DNA of 64,000 nt from positions 558,001 through 622,000 of the forward strand of contig NZ_PIQS01000001.1 in NCBI RefSeq assembly GCF_003048405.1, written 5' to 3'. Both the position numbers and the translations under genes were made by a program. The stretch comes from Campylobacter concisus (GTDB taxonomy: Bacteria; Campylobacterota; Campylobacteria; Campylobacterales; Campylobacteraceae). This document shows, in pieces, positions 25,014 through 34,868 of the stretch (positions within the stretch are counted from its first letter, which is position 1; every line of letters starts with the position of its first letter). Below the pieces are notes generated by a model, which had not been told where the DNA came from, made no database searches, and was given only the letters and a program-made list of their open reading frames with translations.

Positions 25014-25403
25014 ATGTCGCTGATAGATAAAATTTTATATGAATTTAGTGATGAATCAAAACTACGTCCATATTTTAAAGATCTGGACAGCGACATAAAA
25101 GATCACATTGATACCATTTTAAACTCTAGACTTGGTAACTACGGCCGATTAAATGATAGTATTATCGATCTTTGGTCGATGGGTGTTGAAATAAATGAGC
25201 TTGGTCATAAACTTGGCATGGCGATATATGAACTAATCAGCTCAAATGAGAATAGAATAGAAGTAACATCTATTGGATACGATGACTCACTAAAGCCTTG
25301 GCGTATTATCTTTAATATAAATTACAAGCATAAAAACGATAATTTCAAAGAGTATTTGTTAAAAGTTATTTTTAAAAACAATAGATATTGTGAGATTTTA
25401 TAA
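25014..25403 (+). CDS. tssE: T6SS baseplate TssE (gp25-like)
   Basis: 129 residues, with LIDKI at the N-terminus, DHIDTILNSRLGNYG and the gp25-like ending. TssE is a baseplate wedge subunit. It overlaps tssF by one base. Confidence 0.88.
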   Translation: MSLIDKILYEFSDESKLRPYFKDLDSDIKDHIDTILNSRLGNYGRLNDSIIDLWSMGVEINELGHKLGMAIYELISSNENRIEVTSIGYDDSLKPWRIIFNINYKHKNDNFKEYLLKVIFKNNRYCEIL

Positions 25404-27121
25404 TGGATTATAATGAAAATAATCTAGCTTATTTTCAAAAAGAGATGGCATATCTTGATGAAACAAGAGCTCTTTTTATTAAAAATTTTCCAAAAGTAGC
25501 ACCCTTTTTAGATACTAAAAGCAAAGATCCTGATGTTGAGAGCATAATAGAAAATATGGCTATTTTGACATCTAGGATCAGGCAAGAACTAGATGAAAAT
25601 ATCCCACTAATCGCTGAGTCTTTAGTAAATATCTTAATGCCAAGCTATACAAATCCTTTTCCATCAGTTTGTATGCAAGAATTTACCTTAAGAGATGACT
25701 TCTCTGGGGTGAGAGAATTTATACCAAAAGGAAGTATAGTTGAGTCAAAGCAGATCAATGGCATAACGTGCAAATTCCAAACGATCTTTGACATAAATTT
25801 GCTTCCATTAAAGATAACAAAAGCTTTTATGTCAAACAATAAGAGTGATTATCTTCTAAATTTAAATATAAGCGTTATAAAGGATGAGCTTAGCACTAAA
25901 GAACTTGATATAGATTTTTTAAATTTATATCTTGGAAATAATGTTTACTTCTCTTCTACGCTCCTAATGTGGCTAAAAAATTACTTGAAATTTATTACAA
26001 TAAGTTTTGAAGATAGCGATCAAGAGATAAAGTTAAGCCCTGATAAACTTAGTTTAGATGAGTTTGATGAGCGTTTGATAAAGAGTGATGAGTTTGGATT
26101 TGAAGCATTTGAGCTTTTAAAAGAGCTATCATTTTTTCCTTCAAAGTTAAATTTTATGCGATTAAATGGACTTGGCTTTCTTAAAAATTTTTCCGCAAAA
26201 AGCTTTAATATTAAATTTATATTTTCAAAAGATATGCCAAGTGGATATGTGCCAAGGCTAGAGTATTTTTCTCTTTTTGCTACGCCTGCAATAAATTTAT
26301 TTGCAATGAGTGCCGAGCCTATTTTAAATAACAATAGGCGAAGCGAATATAGAATTTTTCTAGATCGCTCAAATATCGATGCTTATGAAATCGTTTCAAT
26401 CAGTAAGGTGGTCGCCCACAGCAGTAATAATGAAAAAAGGATATTAAAAAACTATAAAAGTTTTGAGAGATTTGAATTTTTAAATGATGAGCGAGCAAAA
26501 GATTATTATTTTGTTAGTAATAAAACAGATATAAAACTAAACTCTTATAAAGAAATTTCTTTTTTCAAAAGTGACTCTAAAGATCAAACCATTAGCATAG
26601 ATGCACTTTGCTGCAATGGTGATTTGCCTTGTAAGCTAAGACTTGGCGAGATAGATAGAGTGTTATCTCATCAAGGTGTAACAACTAAAAATTTAACCAT
26701 TCCAACTAGTGTAAAGCGAGTAAAAATAGATGGAAATCTTCTTTGGAAACTAGTTAGCATATTATCTTTTAGCTATCAAAGTATACTGGAGAAGGGCTCT
26801 TTTCTAGCACTTCTTAATACCTTTAGCGCGTCAGATGATGAGTTTTTAAAAAAATTTGCAAACTCACTTTATGATATAAAAACAAAGCAAATTTATAGAG
26901 TTGATCAAGGCTTTGCAAAAAGAGGGTTGCTTTGCATATTCTATATAGATGAAAGTGAATTTGAGAGTATCGGAAATGTTTATGTTTTAGGTATAAATTT
27001 GGCTAAATTTTTATCAAAATTTGTATCAATTAATTCATTTTGCGAGCTTAAAATAAAGTGTATAAAGAGTAAAATTTTGCTTAATTATGACTTTTTAGGT
27101 GGTACAAAAAGATTAATATGA
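25403..27121 (+). CDS. tssF: T6SS baseplate TssF
   Basis: 572 residues with the usual N-terminal block (YFQKEMAYLDETRALFIKNF, then FPKVAPFLD and DPDVESIIENMAILTSRI) and PLIAESLVNILMPSYTNPFPS. TssF forms the wedge with TssG. It overlaps tssG by 4 bp (ATGA), showing coupled translation. Confidence 0.92.
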   Translation: MDYNENNLAYFQKEMAYLDETRALFIKNFPKVAPFLDTKSKDPDVESIIENMAILTSRIRQELDENIPLIAESLVNILMPSYTNPFPSVCMQEFTLRDDFSGVREFIPKGSIVESKQINGITCKFQTIFDINLLPLKITKAFMSNNKSDYLLNLNISVIKDELSTKELDIDFLNLYLGNNVYFSSTLLMWLKNYLKFITISFEDSDQEIKLSPDKLSLDEFDERLIKSDEFGFEAFELLKELSFFPSKLNFMRLNGLGFLKNFSAKSFNIKFIFSKDMPSGYVPRLEYFSLFATPAINLFAMSAEPILNNNRRSEYRIFLDRSNIDAYEIVSISKVVAHSSNNEKRILKNYKSFERFEFLNDERAKDYYFVSNKTDIKLNSYKEISFFKSDSKDQTISIDALCCNGDLPCKLRLGEIDRVLSHQGVTTKNLTIPTSVKRVKIDGNLLWKLVSILSFSYQSILEKGSFLALLNTFSASDDEFLKKFANSLYDIKTKQIYRVDQGFAKRGLLCIFYIDESEFESIGNVYVLGINLAKFLSKFVSINSFCELKIKCIKSKILLNYDFLGGTKRLI

Positions 27122-28014
27122 ACAAAGAACTAAATCAAGCTTCTTTTTTTAAATTAGTAAAGAACTGCCTAAAGCACCACGATAGAAGGGATGTTTTTTT
27201 AAAAAATAGCCCAAGTTTTGCTTATCCAATTAATGAGCTTGAAAGCTTAAATAAAGAGGATGTAGTAAAAATCGTCGTAAATTTTATGGGTCTTTTGGGA
27301 AGTGGCTCGCATCTTACAAGCTATATTTTGGAGAAGATTTCAAAGAGTAGCGATAATAATTTTGAGAAATTTTTTGACTTTTTTGACAATTACTTGCTTT
27401 GGCTTTTCTTTGATAGCATTAGTCTAAAAAATTATGCAAGATCCTTTGAAAAAGAGCTTGATGATAAAATTTCAAAGATTTTATTGGATATATTAAACAT
27501 AAGCAATAAAAAATTAGCAAAAAAATTCTTACCATTTTCTCCGCTTATTATTAGTCAAAGAAGGCCTAAAAGAGAGATCGAGTTCGCCTTGCAGCGTCAT
27601 TTTAATTTAAAAAATAAGCTATTTTTGCTAGAAAATCTACCAAATCAAATTTTCATAGCGTCTTCAAATTTAAATTCGCTTGGTATCAAAAATAGGACTT
27701 TGGGCAGAAATTTTATACTTGGTAAAAAGCTTTTTGAGAAACAAACTAAGATAGCAGTTTATATAAATGGCATAGATTATGAAGAAGCTATTGATTTTTT
27801 CCCAAAAAGAAGAAAATTTAAAGAGCTTCAAGATACTCTTATCTTTTTTACAAACAATGAATTTGTTGCCGATTTATACATAAAAATAAACTATTCTCAA
27901 AAGATGCAATTAAAGCTTGGAATGGATGAAAGTTATAGTAAAATAGGCCTTGGTGCAAGGCTTAAAAGTAATAAAAATATGTCAAATTTTATAAAATTTA
28001 GGCTTTGCTCTTAA
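27118..28014 (+). CDS. tssG: T6SS baseplate TssG
   Basis: 298 residues with the family pattern SFFKLVKNCLKH, a VKIVVNFMGLLGSGSHL block and a C-terminal KIGLGARL motif. It is the last gene of the tssBCEFG unit; an AT-rich gap of 78 bp with a possible promoter separates it from tssM. Confidence 0.88.
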   Translation: MNKELNQASFFKLVKNCLKHHDRRDVFLKNSPSFAYPINELESLNKEDVVKIVVNFMGLLGSGSHLTSYILEKISKSSDNNFEKFFDFFDNYLLWLFFDSISLKNYARSFEKELDDKISKILLDILNISNKKLAKKFLPFSPLIISQRRPKREIEFALQRHFNLKNKLFLLENLPNQIFIASSNLNSLGIKNRTLGRNFILGKKLFEKQTKIAVYINGIDYEEAIDFFPKRRKFKELQDTLIFFTNNEFVADLYIKINYSQKMQLKLGMDESYSKIGLGARLKSNKNMSNFIKFRLCS

Positions 28015-28092
28015 ATTTTTAGATATAAAATCTAAAATATTTGTTATTATTACATTAAAGAAATATATTTATTTGTAAAAGGATGTGCATCA

Positions 28093-31000
28093 ATGGCATT
28101 TATCGATTACCTAAGAAGATTTTTTGTCTTTTTTAGATTTAAACACAGCACCATTTTGGTAGCTTCTATTGCATTAAGTATCTTATTTTGGCTTTATGCT
28201 CCACTTATAGCTTTTAATGATGTATATAGCTTTGCTAGCATAAGTTCAAGAGTCACTATATTAATTGCATTTTGGGTAGTTATTTTATTTTTTGTTTTAA
28301 TCAAACCATTAATGCACTATTTAGCATCTCAAAAAGATGAAAAAAATAATAAGCTAAAAGAGATAAAAAAAGAGTCTATGGATAGTTTTGGTAAGGCAAA
28401 AAGAAATTTTATGCTTTCTTTGAAAGATGCCAAAACAACTTGGAAAAAAGATATAAATTTTAAAAAATTACCTTTAATAATGATAATGGGTAACGAAGGT
28501 GCTGGAAAGAGTGCATTTATAAACTACTCAAATATCGAATTTCCACTATCTGATAGTTTAGATACTTATAAAAAAATACATAAAAGCACAACAAACTTTA
28601 ATCTTTATATTTCAAAATTTGGTGCACTTTTAGATACCGAGGGTATACATTTTGCACAAGAGAGCTTATATCAGCCAACAGCTACTGAAGAGCTTCCTGA
28701 GGATGATGTGGATAAAAATAGGGATTACTTGCTTAAAAAAAGCATCTGGAGTGAATTTTTACACTTTTTAAAACGAAATGATTTTAACGCTAGATTAAGT
28801 GGTGCGGTTTTAATAATAGATACTAAAAAATTCCTCGAAGGCACTCAAGAATATTTTGATGAATTAATTAGATATATGATAAAAAGGGTTAATGACTGTG
28901 AGAAACATCTAAACATTAAATTTCCTATTTATATTGTTTTTAGCAAACTTGACTTAATAGATGGTATGGGAGATTATTTTAGGCTTTTCAATGAAGATGT
29001 GGCAAATAAGGCTTTAGGAATAAACTTAGATCCAAATTTCTCAAAACAATCACTAGAAACTGAACTAAAAGGCCTAAGTGAGTCGCTATTTAAACATCTT
29101 ATGAGTAAGAACTCGATTTCACACCTATTGGAAGATAAAAAACGTTCATATCTATTTTTAAAACAACTTGATAATTTTTTTGCTTTAGTGAAAGATTTTG
29201 TAGCAAAGCTAAGCTCTCAAAATGCACTTAAAAATAGCTCAACCATAAATGGAATTTATTTCGTAAGTGCTTATCAAGAAAATATACCTATAAACTACCT
29301 TACAAACACTATTTGCGATAGATATAACATCAAAAAACCACTTTTAAGAGCAGTAAATAACTATAGCAAACAAAGCTATTTTGTAAAATCATTTTTAAAA
29401 GAGATAGCTTTTAAAGCCAACTTAAATAAATTTGGTGCTCAAAATAGATTTACAAAATTTGCAAATTTTATTTTAGTAGCCATACTTTGTGCTGGAGTAT
29501 ATTTGGGTTCTAGTTTTATTCTAGATACCAAAAATATAAAAGAGCAAAATGCTATAAATAATGCAAATAAAATTTCCTCATACCTTGATGGTAAAAAATA
29601 CAAGGACCTCTCTCCAACGCAAAAGATTGAGCTTCTAAATTTACTAAAACAAAGTCTAAATGACTATCCAAGAATTTTTAGCGGTGATACTAAATTTGAG
29701 TATATAACACTAGATACTTCTTATAAAGGCTTCACTCCAGTTAAAGCACTTTACTATGATTTAAATGCTGATTTTTTCAAAAATACAGTTTTAACTGAAA
29801 TGGAAAATATACTAAAAAATGAAAGTGATCCAGATAAGCTAATAAAAGCATTTTATATGTATGATTCGCTCTTTGACAAAGACTATACAAATGTGGACTT
29901 ATTTAAAATTTGGATTAGCACAAACTGGGATAAATTTGAAAAATATGGTGTTGCAAAAGATGAATTTTTAGCACATATTGAGGCTATCTTAAAGGCAGAA
30001 AATTTAAATATAACTGCAGATACAGTTGCTCAAAGTATAGCAAATACGAGACTATCACCTGTTCAAAGAGCACAAAGACTATACTACATACTTGAGTTCA
30101 TATCATTCAAGGATGATAAATCTTTTTACGATATTAAAAAAGATGTTGAAAATTTATACACAGTAGTCCAAGAAAAAGAAGCATTTAAGCCATTTAATAA
30201 AATTTATACAAAAGAAAATTTAAGAGATTTCTTATCAAAGCTTAGCTCAAACATAGATCAAACAGCTGGAATAGAATCTTGGCTAATGGAGACAAATTCT
30301 TCTTTAAAAGATATTAGCTCAAATGATAAGAAAGAGCTAAGTATTGCTGTAATAGAGCTTTATTTGCAAAATTATGCTGATAAGTGGAGCCAAATTTTAA
30401 GAGAAATAGAACCAAATGAATTTAGCACAAAAAAAGAGGTCATAGAAGAGCTCGACATCTTGTCAAAGAGAGAAAATCCTTTAAATTCTTTAATAAAATT
30501 AACTAATCAAAATACAAATTTAAATGATGAGAATTTACTAAAATATATCTATTCTCTAGGATTTGCTTCAAGTGAGATAAAACGTGTTTTCAGTGATTTT
30601 AGTGCTAAATTTACTAATTACCATACGTTAAATTCTAATGACTTGCTAGATATTATAAGCAACGATGTAACAAGCGTTTATAAAAAAGTTAGTGACTATA
30701 ACTTCGAAATGCTTCAAAGTAACGATGATAAAATAGTTTATGCAATAAATGGTATAAAAAATGAAAACGACCCATTTGTTGTCTTAAATAATGATGCTAA
30801 GAAGCTTCCAGATGAGTTAAATGAATATTATCAAAAGTTATCGACACTTGCATGGAAACAAGTAGAAAATGGTGCTTCGGTGCTTTTATCAACAGCATAT
30901 AGAGATGATGTTTTTGATGATTTTGAAAGTCTTATCAAGCCATTTTATCCATTTAACGAACAATCTCCAAAGGCTGTCAGCATAGAAGAATTTAAAAGAT

Positions 31001-31581
31001 TCTTTGGCAAAAACGGAACTTGGAATAGCTTTTATGATAAATATCTAAAACAAATCTTAAGTAAAACTGCTGATGGTTATAAAATAAGACCAAAATATGC
31101 AAAAGAGCTAAGATTTAGTAGGGATTTCCTTAAAAATATTGCCTATATAGACAGAATTTCAAATTTAATGCTTGATTCAAATGATGAGCTAAAATTAAAT
31201 TATAATTTAAAAGCTGTCGACTTATCGGCAAATTTTAGTCATATAAATATTAGTTATTCTAATAACTCTTTGACTTATGATCATACAATCGCCTCAAATT
31301 TGATAGTTTCAAGTAAAAATTTTGATATATCAACACAGTTTAAATTCAATGCAGTTTCAAGCACTGGAAGTGAGAGAAAAGAGCTAAGTTTTGATGGAGA
31401 ATGGGGCTGGTATAAGATATTAAAGGCTTCAAATTTTAGTAGCGTTGGCGTTAGTACGCTTAATTTTGATGGTAGAAGAGATTCGTATTTTGGCTTTGAA
31501 GTAACACCAAATGGAGGAGAGCTTTTAGAGCTTATGGATATCATACCAACGATAAATTTACCAAAGAAGATGCTTTATTAA
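28093..31581 (+). CDS. tssM: T6SS inner-membrane protein TssM (IcmF)
   Basis: 1162 residues. Two N-terminal membrane helices (about 20-42 and 54-75) are followed by a cytoplasmic NTPase-like domain with Walker A GNEGAGKS (133-140) and later IVFSKLDLIDG. A third helix lies near 455-475 and then a large periplasmic domain reaches the C-terminus, which contacts TssJ. Unlike many TssM proteins, the Walker A lysine and serine are intact, so it may hydrolyse ATP or GTP. Confidence 0.93.
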   Translation: MAFIDYLRRFFVFFRFKHSTILVASIALSILFWLYAPLIAFNDVYSFASISSRVTILIAFWVVILFFVLIKPLMHYLASQKDEKNNKLKEIKKESMDSFGKAKRNFMLSLKDAKTTWKKDINFKKLPLIMIMGNEGAGKSAFINYSNIEFPLSDSLDTYKKIHKSTTNFNLYISKFGALLDTEGIHFAQESLYQPTATEELPEDDVDKNRDYLLKKSIWSEFLHFLKRNDFNARLSGAVLIIDTKKFLEGTQEYFDELIRYMIKRVNDCEKHLNIKFPIYIVFSKLDLIDGMGDYFRLFNEDVANKALGINLDPNFSKQSLETELKGLSESLFKHLMSKNSISHLLEDKKRSYLFLKQLDNFFALVKDFVAKLSSQNALKNSSTINGIYFVSAYQENIPINYLTNTICDRYNIKKPLLRAVNNYSKQSYFVKSFLKEIAFKANLNKFGAQNRFTKFANFILVAILCAGVYLGSSFILDTKNIKEQNAINNANKISSYLDGKKYKDLSPTQKIELLNLLKQSLNDYPRIFSGDTKFEYITLDTSYKGFTPVKALYYDLNADFFKNTVLTEMENILKNESDPDKLIKAFYMYDSLFDKDYTNVDLFKIWISTNWDKFEKYGVAKDEFLAHIEAILKAENLNITADTVAQSIANTRLSPVQRAQRLYYILEFISFKDDKSFYDIKKDVENLYTVVQEKEAFKPFNKIYTKENLRDFLSKLSSNIDQTAGIESWLMETNSSLKDISSNDKKELSIAVIELYLQNYADKWSQILREIEPNEFSTKKEVIEELDILSKRENPLNSLIKLTNQNTNLNDENLLKYIYSLGFASSEIKRVFSDFSAKFTNYHTLNSNDLLDIISNDVTSVYKKVSDYNFEMLQSNDDKIVYAINGIKNENDPFVVLNNDAKKLPDELNEYYQKLSTLAWKQVENGASVLLSTAYRDDVFDDFESLIKPFYPFNEQSPKAVSIEEFKRFFGKNGTWNSFYDKYLKQILSKTADGYKIRPKYAKELRFSRDFLKNIAYIDRISNLMLDSNDELKLNYNLKAVDLSANFSHINISYSNNSLTYDHTIASNLIVSSKNFDISTQFKFNAVSSTGSERKELSFDGEWGWYKILKASNFSSVGVSTLNFDGRRDSYFGFEVTPNGGELLELMDIIPTINLPKKMLY

Positions 31582-31590
31582 GGATAAAAT

Positions 31591-32511
31591 ATGCAACAAA
31601 TAGCAGCAGTTATACAAAATTACGATAAAGCGTCAAGCTTTTCAGCTCAATTTATCATTTTTGATGAAAATGGCGGTGATATAGGCTCATTAGACACTAC
31701 AAAATTTTCTTGTAATGATATGAGCGATTCAATCGCACCCAAACACGCTCATGTTGGATTTGAAGAGGGGGTTTTCACAATTTGTGGCTATAAAGATTGT
31801 GAAATTTTTTATAGTGATTCATATTCAAAGCTTCCAGATGACTATGAGAGCGTCATAAATTTGGGTGATGTCTTTAGGATAGGGGAGTTAAAATTTATAT
31901 TTATAGACCCTTCTAGGATTGATGAATATATAGGAAAAGCCCATAAGATAATAGAAAATACGAAAAATTTTGATAAGCTTGATGATAAACGTTTTGAGCC
32001 AGTTGGTAAAATTTCAAATGTTGATTTTAAAGAAGAGCCAAAGATAAACTCATTGATAAATGATAAAAAAGATATCACTTTAAATGAAAATGCGCACGAT
32101 GCAGTTTTAAATTTAAATGAGATAGCTCAAAATTTTGATGAAGAAGAAAATGCAAATAATCAAAATATGCTAACTGCAAAAAGCATGGATGAGCTTTTGA
32201 CAAAGATAGTTGAGAGTATAAAATTGCAACCAAATATGAGCCCTATAAGTGAGCAGACTAGGACTTTAAATACAAAAGATATGGAAACAATCATGAAAAC
32301 TCTTCCTCTTAGTGACTCGACAGAACTAATAAATACTGTTTTGGTTAAGCTTATATGCAAAGAGCTATATAGCCAAATGTATGATATAGTCGAGAATAAC
32401 TCATTTTTTAAATATCTTTCAGGAGCCGTACTAAAAAGCACTAAGGAAGATAAGGAAGCGTTTAATTATCTATTGCATAAAGCTCTTCAAAGCTATATGT
32501 TAAAAAAGTAA
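31591..32511 (+). CDS. FHA-domain T6SS accessory protein
   Basis: 306 residues. Residues 1-115 form an FHA-like beta-sandwich (SIAPKHAHVGFEEGVFTI, then VINLGDVFRIGELKF), but the usual GRxxxxD start of FHA motifs is weak (GSLDTTKF). The rest is acidic and then helical (ETIMKTLPLSDSTELI). FHA proteins regulate T6SS assembly, usually with a Thr kinase; no kinase gene is present here. It lies between tssM and hcp, 10 bp after tssM. Confidence 0.72.
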   Translation: MQQIAAVIQNYDKASSFSAQFIIFDENGGDIGSLDTTKFSCNDMSDSIAPKHAHVGFEEGVFTICGYKDCEIFYSDSYSKLPDDYESVINLGDVFRIGELKFIFIDPSRIDEYIGKAHKIIENTKNFDKLDDKRFEPVGKISNVDFKEEPKINSLINDKKDITLNENAHDAVLNLNEIAQNFDEEENANNQNMLTAKSMDELLTKIVESIKLQPNMSPISEQTRTLNTKDMETIMKTLPLSDSTELINTVLVKLICKELYSQMYDIVENNSFFKYLSGAVLKSTKEDKEAFNYLLHKALQSYMLKK

Positions 32512-32576
32512 TGTTTTTAATAAAACAGAAAGTAAATAAAAGATAGAATAATCCAAACTTTTTAATAGGAGTAAAT

Positions 32577-33098
32577 ATGTCACAACCAGTGTATATTAAA
32601 GTGAAAGGTTCTACACAAGGACTTATTTCAAGTGGTGCTTCAACAGAAGCTAGTATAGGCAATCGCTATCAGTCAGGTCACGAAGATGAGATCATGGCTC
32701 AAGAGGTTTCTCATATAGTAACAGTTCCAACTGATCCACAAAGTGGCCAACCATCAGGTCAAAGAGTCCATAAGCCATTTAGTTTTACTACATCACTAAA
32801 TAAAGCTGTTCCACTTCTTTACAATGCTTTAACACAAGGTGAAAGACTTCCAGAGGTTGAGATCTATTGGTATAGAACATCAACTAGTGGTGGTGCGGAG
32901 CATTTCTTTACTACAAAACTAGAAGATGCAACTATAACAGATATTACTCTAGTAAGTCCAAATGCTCAAGACAAGCTAAACAGCGACAAAACAGAGCTTT
33001 TCAAAGTTTCAATGAACTATAGAAAGATAGTTTGGGAACACGTAGCTGCAGGCACAAGCGGAAGCGACGACTGGAGAGAAGCTACTAAAAAAGCTTAA
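32577..33098 (+). CDS. hcp: T6SS tube protein Hcp (TssD)
   Basis: 173 residues: IKVKGSTQGLISSGAS at the start, then HIVTVPTDPQSGQPSGQRVHKP, VEIYWYRTS and the C-terminal WEHVAAGTSGSDDWRE. These are standard Hcp blocks; the protein forms hexamers that stack into the inner tube. Its own AGGAGT ribosome site is strong, as expected for a highly expressed protein, and a hairpin follows. Confidence 0.95.
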   Translation: MSQPVYIKVKGSTQGLISSGASTEASIGNRYQSGHEDEIMAQEVSHIVTVPTDPQSGQPSGQRVHKPFSFTTSLNKAVPLLYNALTQGERLPEVEIYWYRTSTSGGAEHFFTTKLEDATITDITLVSPNAQDKLNSDKTELFKVSMNYRKIVWEHVAAGTSGSDDWREATKKA

Positions 33099-33102
33099 AA
33101 CC

Positions 33103-33126
33103 AACCTAGGGTTTACCCCTAGGGTT
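33103..33126 (+). terminator. Hairpin after hcp
   Basis: AACCTAGGG pairs with CCCTAGGGTT around a TTTA-containing loop, with one bulge. It may reduce read-through into the immunity-like genes, leaving hcp the most abundant message. Confidence 0.5.
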
Positions 33127-33211
33127 AATAAAATCATCTTCTAGCTAGAAGGACACAGATGAGCCCTTTTTATCTTTATCTTTTAAATTAACATGATATG
33201 TGAAATGCGAT

Positions 33212-33766
33212 ATGAAACACCTAGTTATAATCATATTTCTCATAACATCTTTATATTCACACGAAGCAAATTATTTAAATATGTTTGCTGTGATCTTTGA
33301 CAAAAATACGACCGATGAGAATACTGCTAAATGCGTAGAATACTACATAGATGAGCTTGGATGCGATGCTAATATAGTCCCAAGTTTCACTAATGATGAC
33401 TTCAATTTACTAGATGCTGCTTATGAAAATAATAAGACTAAAACGTTTGACTTACTTTTGAATAAAGATATTACGCCAGATAAATGGCTAACTGCAATTA
33501 TAGCAACAGAATTCCTAGTCTTTTTTAGAGAAAATAGTGATGGCATAAAAGACAAAAAAGCAAGCCCTGAGCTATTAGAATTTATTAAAACACTAAAATA
33601 TAAAGAATTTAAAGAAGAAAAATTTAAATTAATCAAAAAACTATTAGATCTTGGGCAAGATCCTTATTATTATGGTTATTTGAGAGTTATATTAAAGATA
33701 GTAGGAGATGAAAAAGATTTAGATAATTTATTAAAGAATGAAACTCAAAAGGAATTAGCACAATGA
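33212..33766 (+). CDS. Exported immunity-like protein A
   Basis: 184 residues from the ATG at 33212 (MKHLVIIIFLITSLYSHEAN); the earlier ATG at 33200 adds a charged MKCD. A signal peptide is clear. The body has helix pairs of an ankyrin-like type (LLDAAYENNKTKTFDLLLNK, then KLIKKLLDLGQDP). It is one of three tandem paralogues ahead of vgrG. Exported ankyrin-like proteins beside vgrG are often immunity proteins to periplasm-acting effectors; that role is inferred here. Confidence 0.6.
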   Translation: MKHLVIIIFLITSLYSHEANYLNMFAVIFDKNTTDENTAKCVEYYIDELGCDANIVPSFTNDDFNLLDAAYENNKTKTFDLLLNKDITPDKWLTAIIATEFLVFFRENSDGIKDKKASPELLEFIKTLKYKEFKEEKFKLIKKLLDLGQDPYYYGYLRVILKIVGDEKDLDNLLKNETQKELAQ

Positions 33767-34323
33767 AGCAATTGGCAATAATCATATTTCTCATAACATC
33801 TTTATATTCACACGAAGCAAACTGCACGGATATGTTTGGACTTATTTTTAATAAAAATTTAAGTGACACTGAAACGGCTAAATATATAAAATACTACATA
33901 GATGATCTCGGATGCGATGCTAATGCTAGTATAAATTTACCGAATTTCACAATGAAAGCCAGTTTATTAGAATTTGCATATAGCGCAAATAAGCCTAAAA
34001 GTATTGACGAGATTTTAGAAAAAGGTGCAGTACCTAATGTATGGTTGGCTGGTTCAATAGGATTAGACTTTTTGCTTTTTTTTGAAGAAAATGGTGTTAA
34101 GTTAGAAGGGCAGTCACCAAGCCCTGAGCTACTAGAATTTATAAAAACTCAAAAATATAAAGAATTTAAAGAAGAGAAATTTAAGCTAATCAAAAAACTC
34201 CTAGAACATGGGCAAGATCCAAAAGGCTATATCCTTTTACAGAAAGTATTAACGCTTGTAAATGATGAAGAGGATTTAGATAATTTATTAAAGAATGAAA
34301 CTCAAAAGGAATTAGTGCAATGA
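33763..34323 (+). CDS. Exported immunity-like protein B
   Basis: 186 residues, overlapping its neighbours by 4 bp at each end (ATGA). The signal peptide (MKQLAIIIFLITSLYSH) and its DNA are almost the same as in proteins A and C, and the C-terminal half (SPELLEFIKTQKYKEFKEEK) is also conserved. The middle differs, as expected if specificity lies there. Ankyrin-like segments are visible (LLEFAYSANKPKSIDEILEK). Confidence 0.6.
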   Translation: MKQLAIIIFLITSLYSHEANCTDMFGLIFNKNLSDTETAKYIKYYIDDLGCDANASINLPNFTMKASLLEFAYSANKPKSIDEILEKGAVPNVWLAGSIGLDFLLFFEENGVKLEGQSPSPELLEFIKTQKYKEFKEEKFKLIKKLLEHGQDPKGYILLQKVLTLVNDEEDLDNLLKNETQKELVQ

Positions 34324-34868
34324 AGCAATTGGCAATAATCATATTTCTCATAACATCTTTATATTCGCATACAATAAGTTGTGCTGATATGTTTAACATA
34401 ATAGCTGATGAAAATATAAGTGACAATGATACAAGAAAAAATATTGAGGAATATATTAAAAAATATGAATGTACGACAGATATAACTTTGAAAAATGAAA
34501 AACTTTCTAATAGAACATATGATTTGCTCGAATTTGCACATGATTATAAAAAAAATGAGACTTTTGATCTGCTTTTGAATAATGGTGCTAAGCCAAATAT
34601 GCAATTAGCTACATCAATAGGATTTGACTTTGCATTTTTTTTTAGGGAAAATGGTGTTGGTATAGACAATAAAAAAGCTAGTCCTGGGTTACTTGAGTTT
34701 ATTAAAACTCCAAAATATAAAGAATTTAAAGAAGAGAAATTTAAATTAATCAAAAGACTATTAGATTATGGACAGGATCCAAAAGATTATGGCTTCTTAA
34801 AAAACATATTAATGCTTATAAATGATGAAAAAGATCTAGAAAAAATATTAAACAGAAAGAATAAGTAG
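34320..34868 (+). CDS. Exported immunity-like protein C
   Basis: 182 residues, third paralogue of the tandem set, with signal peptide MKQLAIIIFLITSLYSH and the conserved SPGLLEFIKTPKYKEFKEEK block. Its stop overlaps the GTG start of vgrG by one base, so it is translated just before vgrG. The cognate effector is not obvious in the window. Confidence 0.6.
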   Translation: MKQLAIIIFLITSLYSHTISCADMFNIIADENISDNDTRKNIEEYIKKYECTTDITLKNEKLSNRTYDLLEFAHDYKKNETFDLLLNNGAKPNMQLATSIGFDFAFFFRENGVGIDNKKASPGLLEFIKTPKYKEFKEEKFKLIKRLLDYGQDPKDYGFLKNILMLINDEKDLEKILNRKNK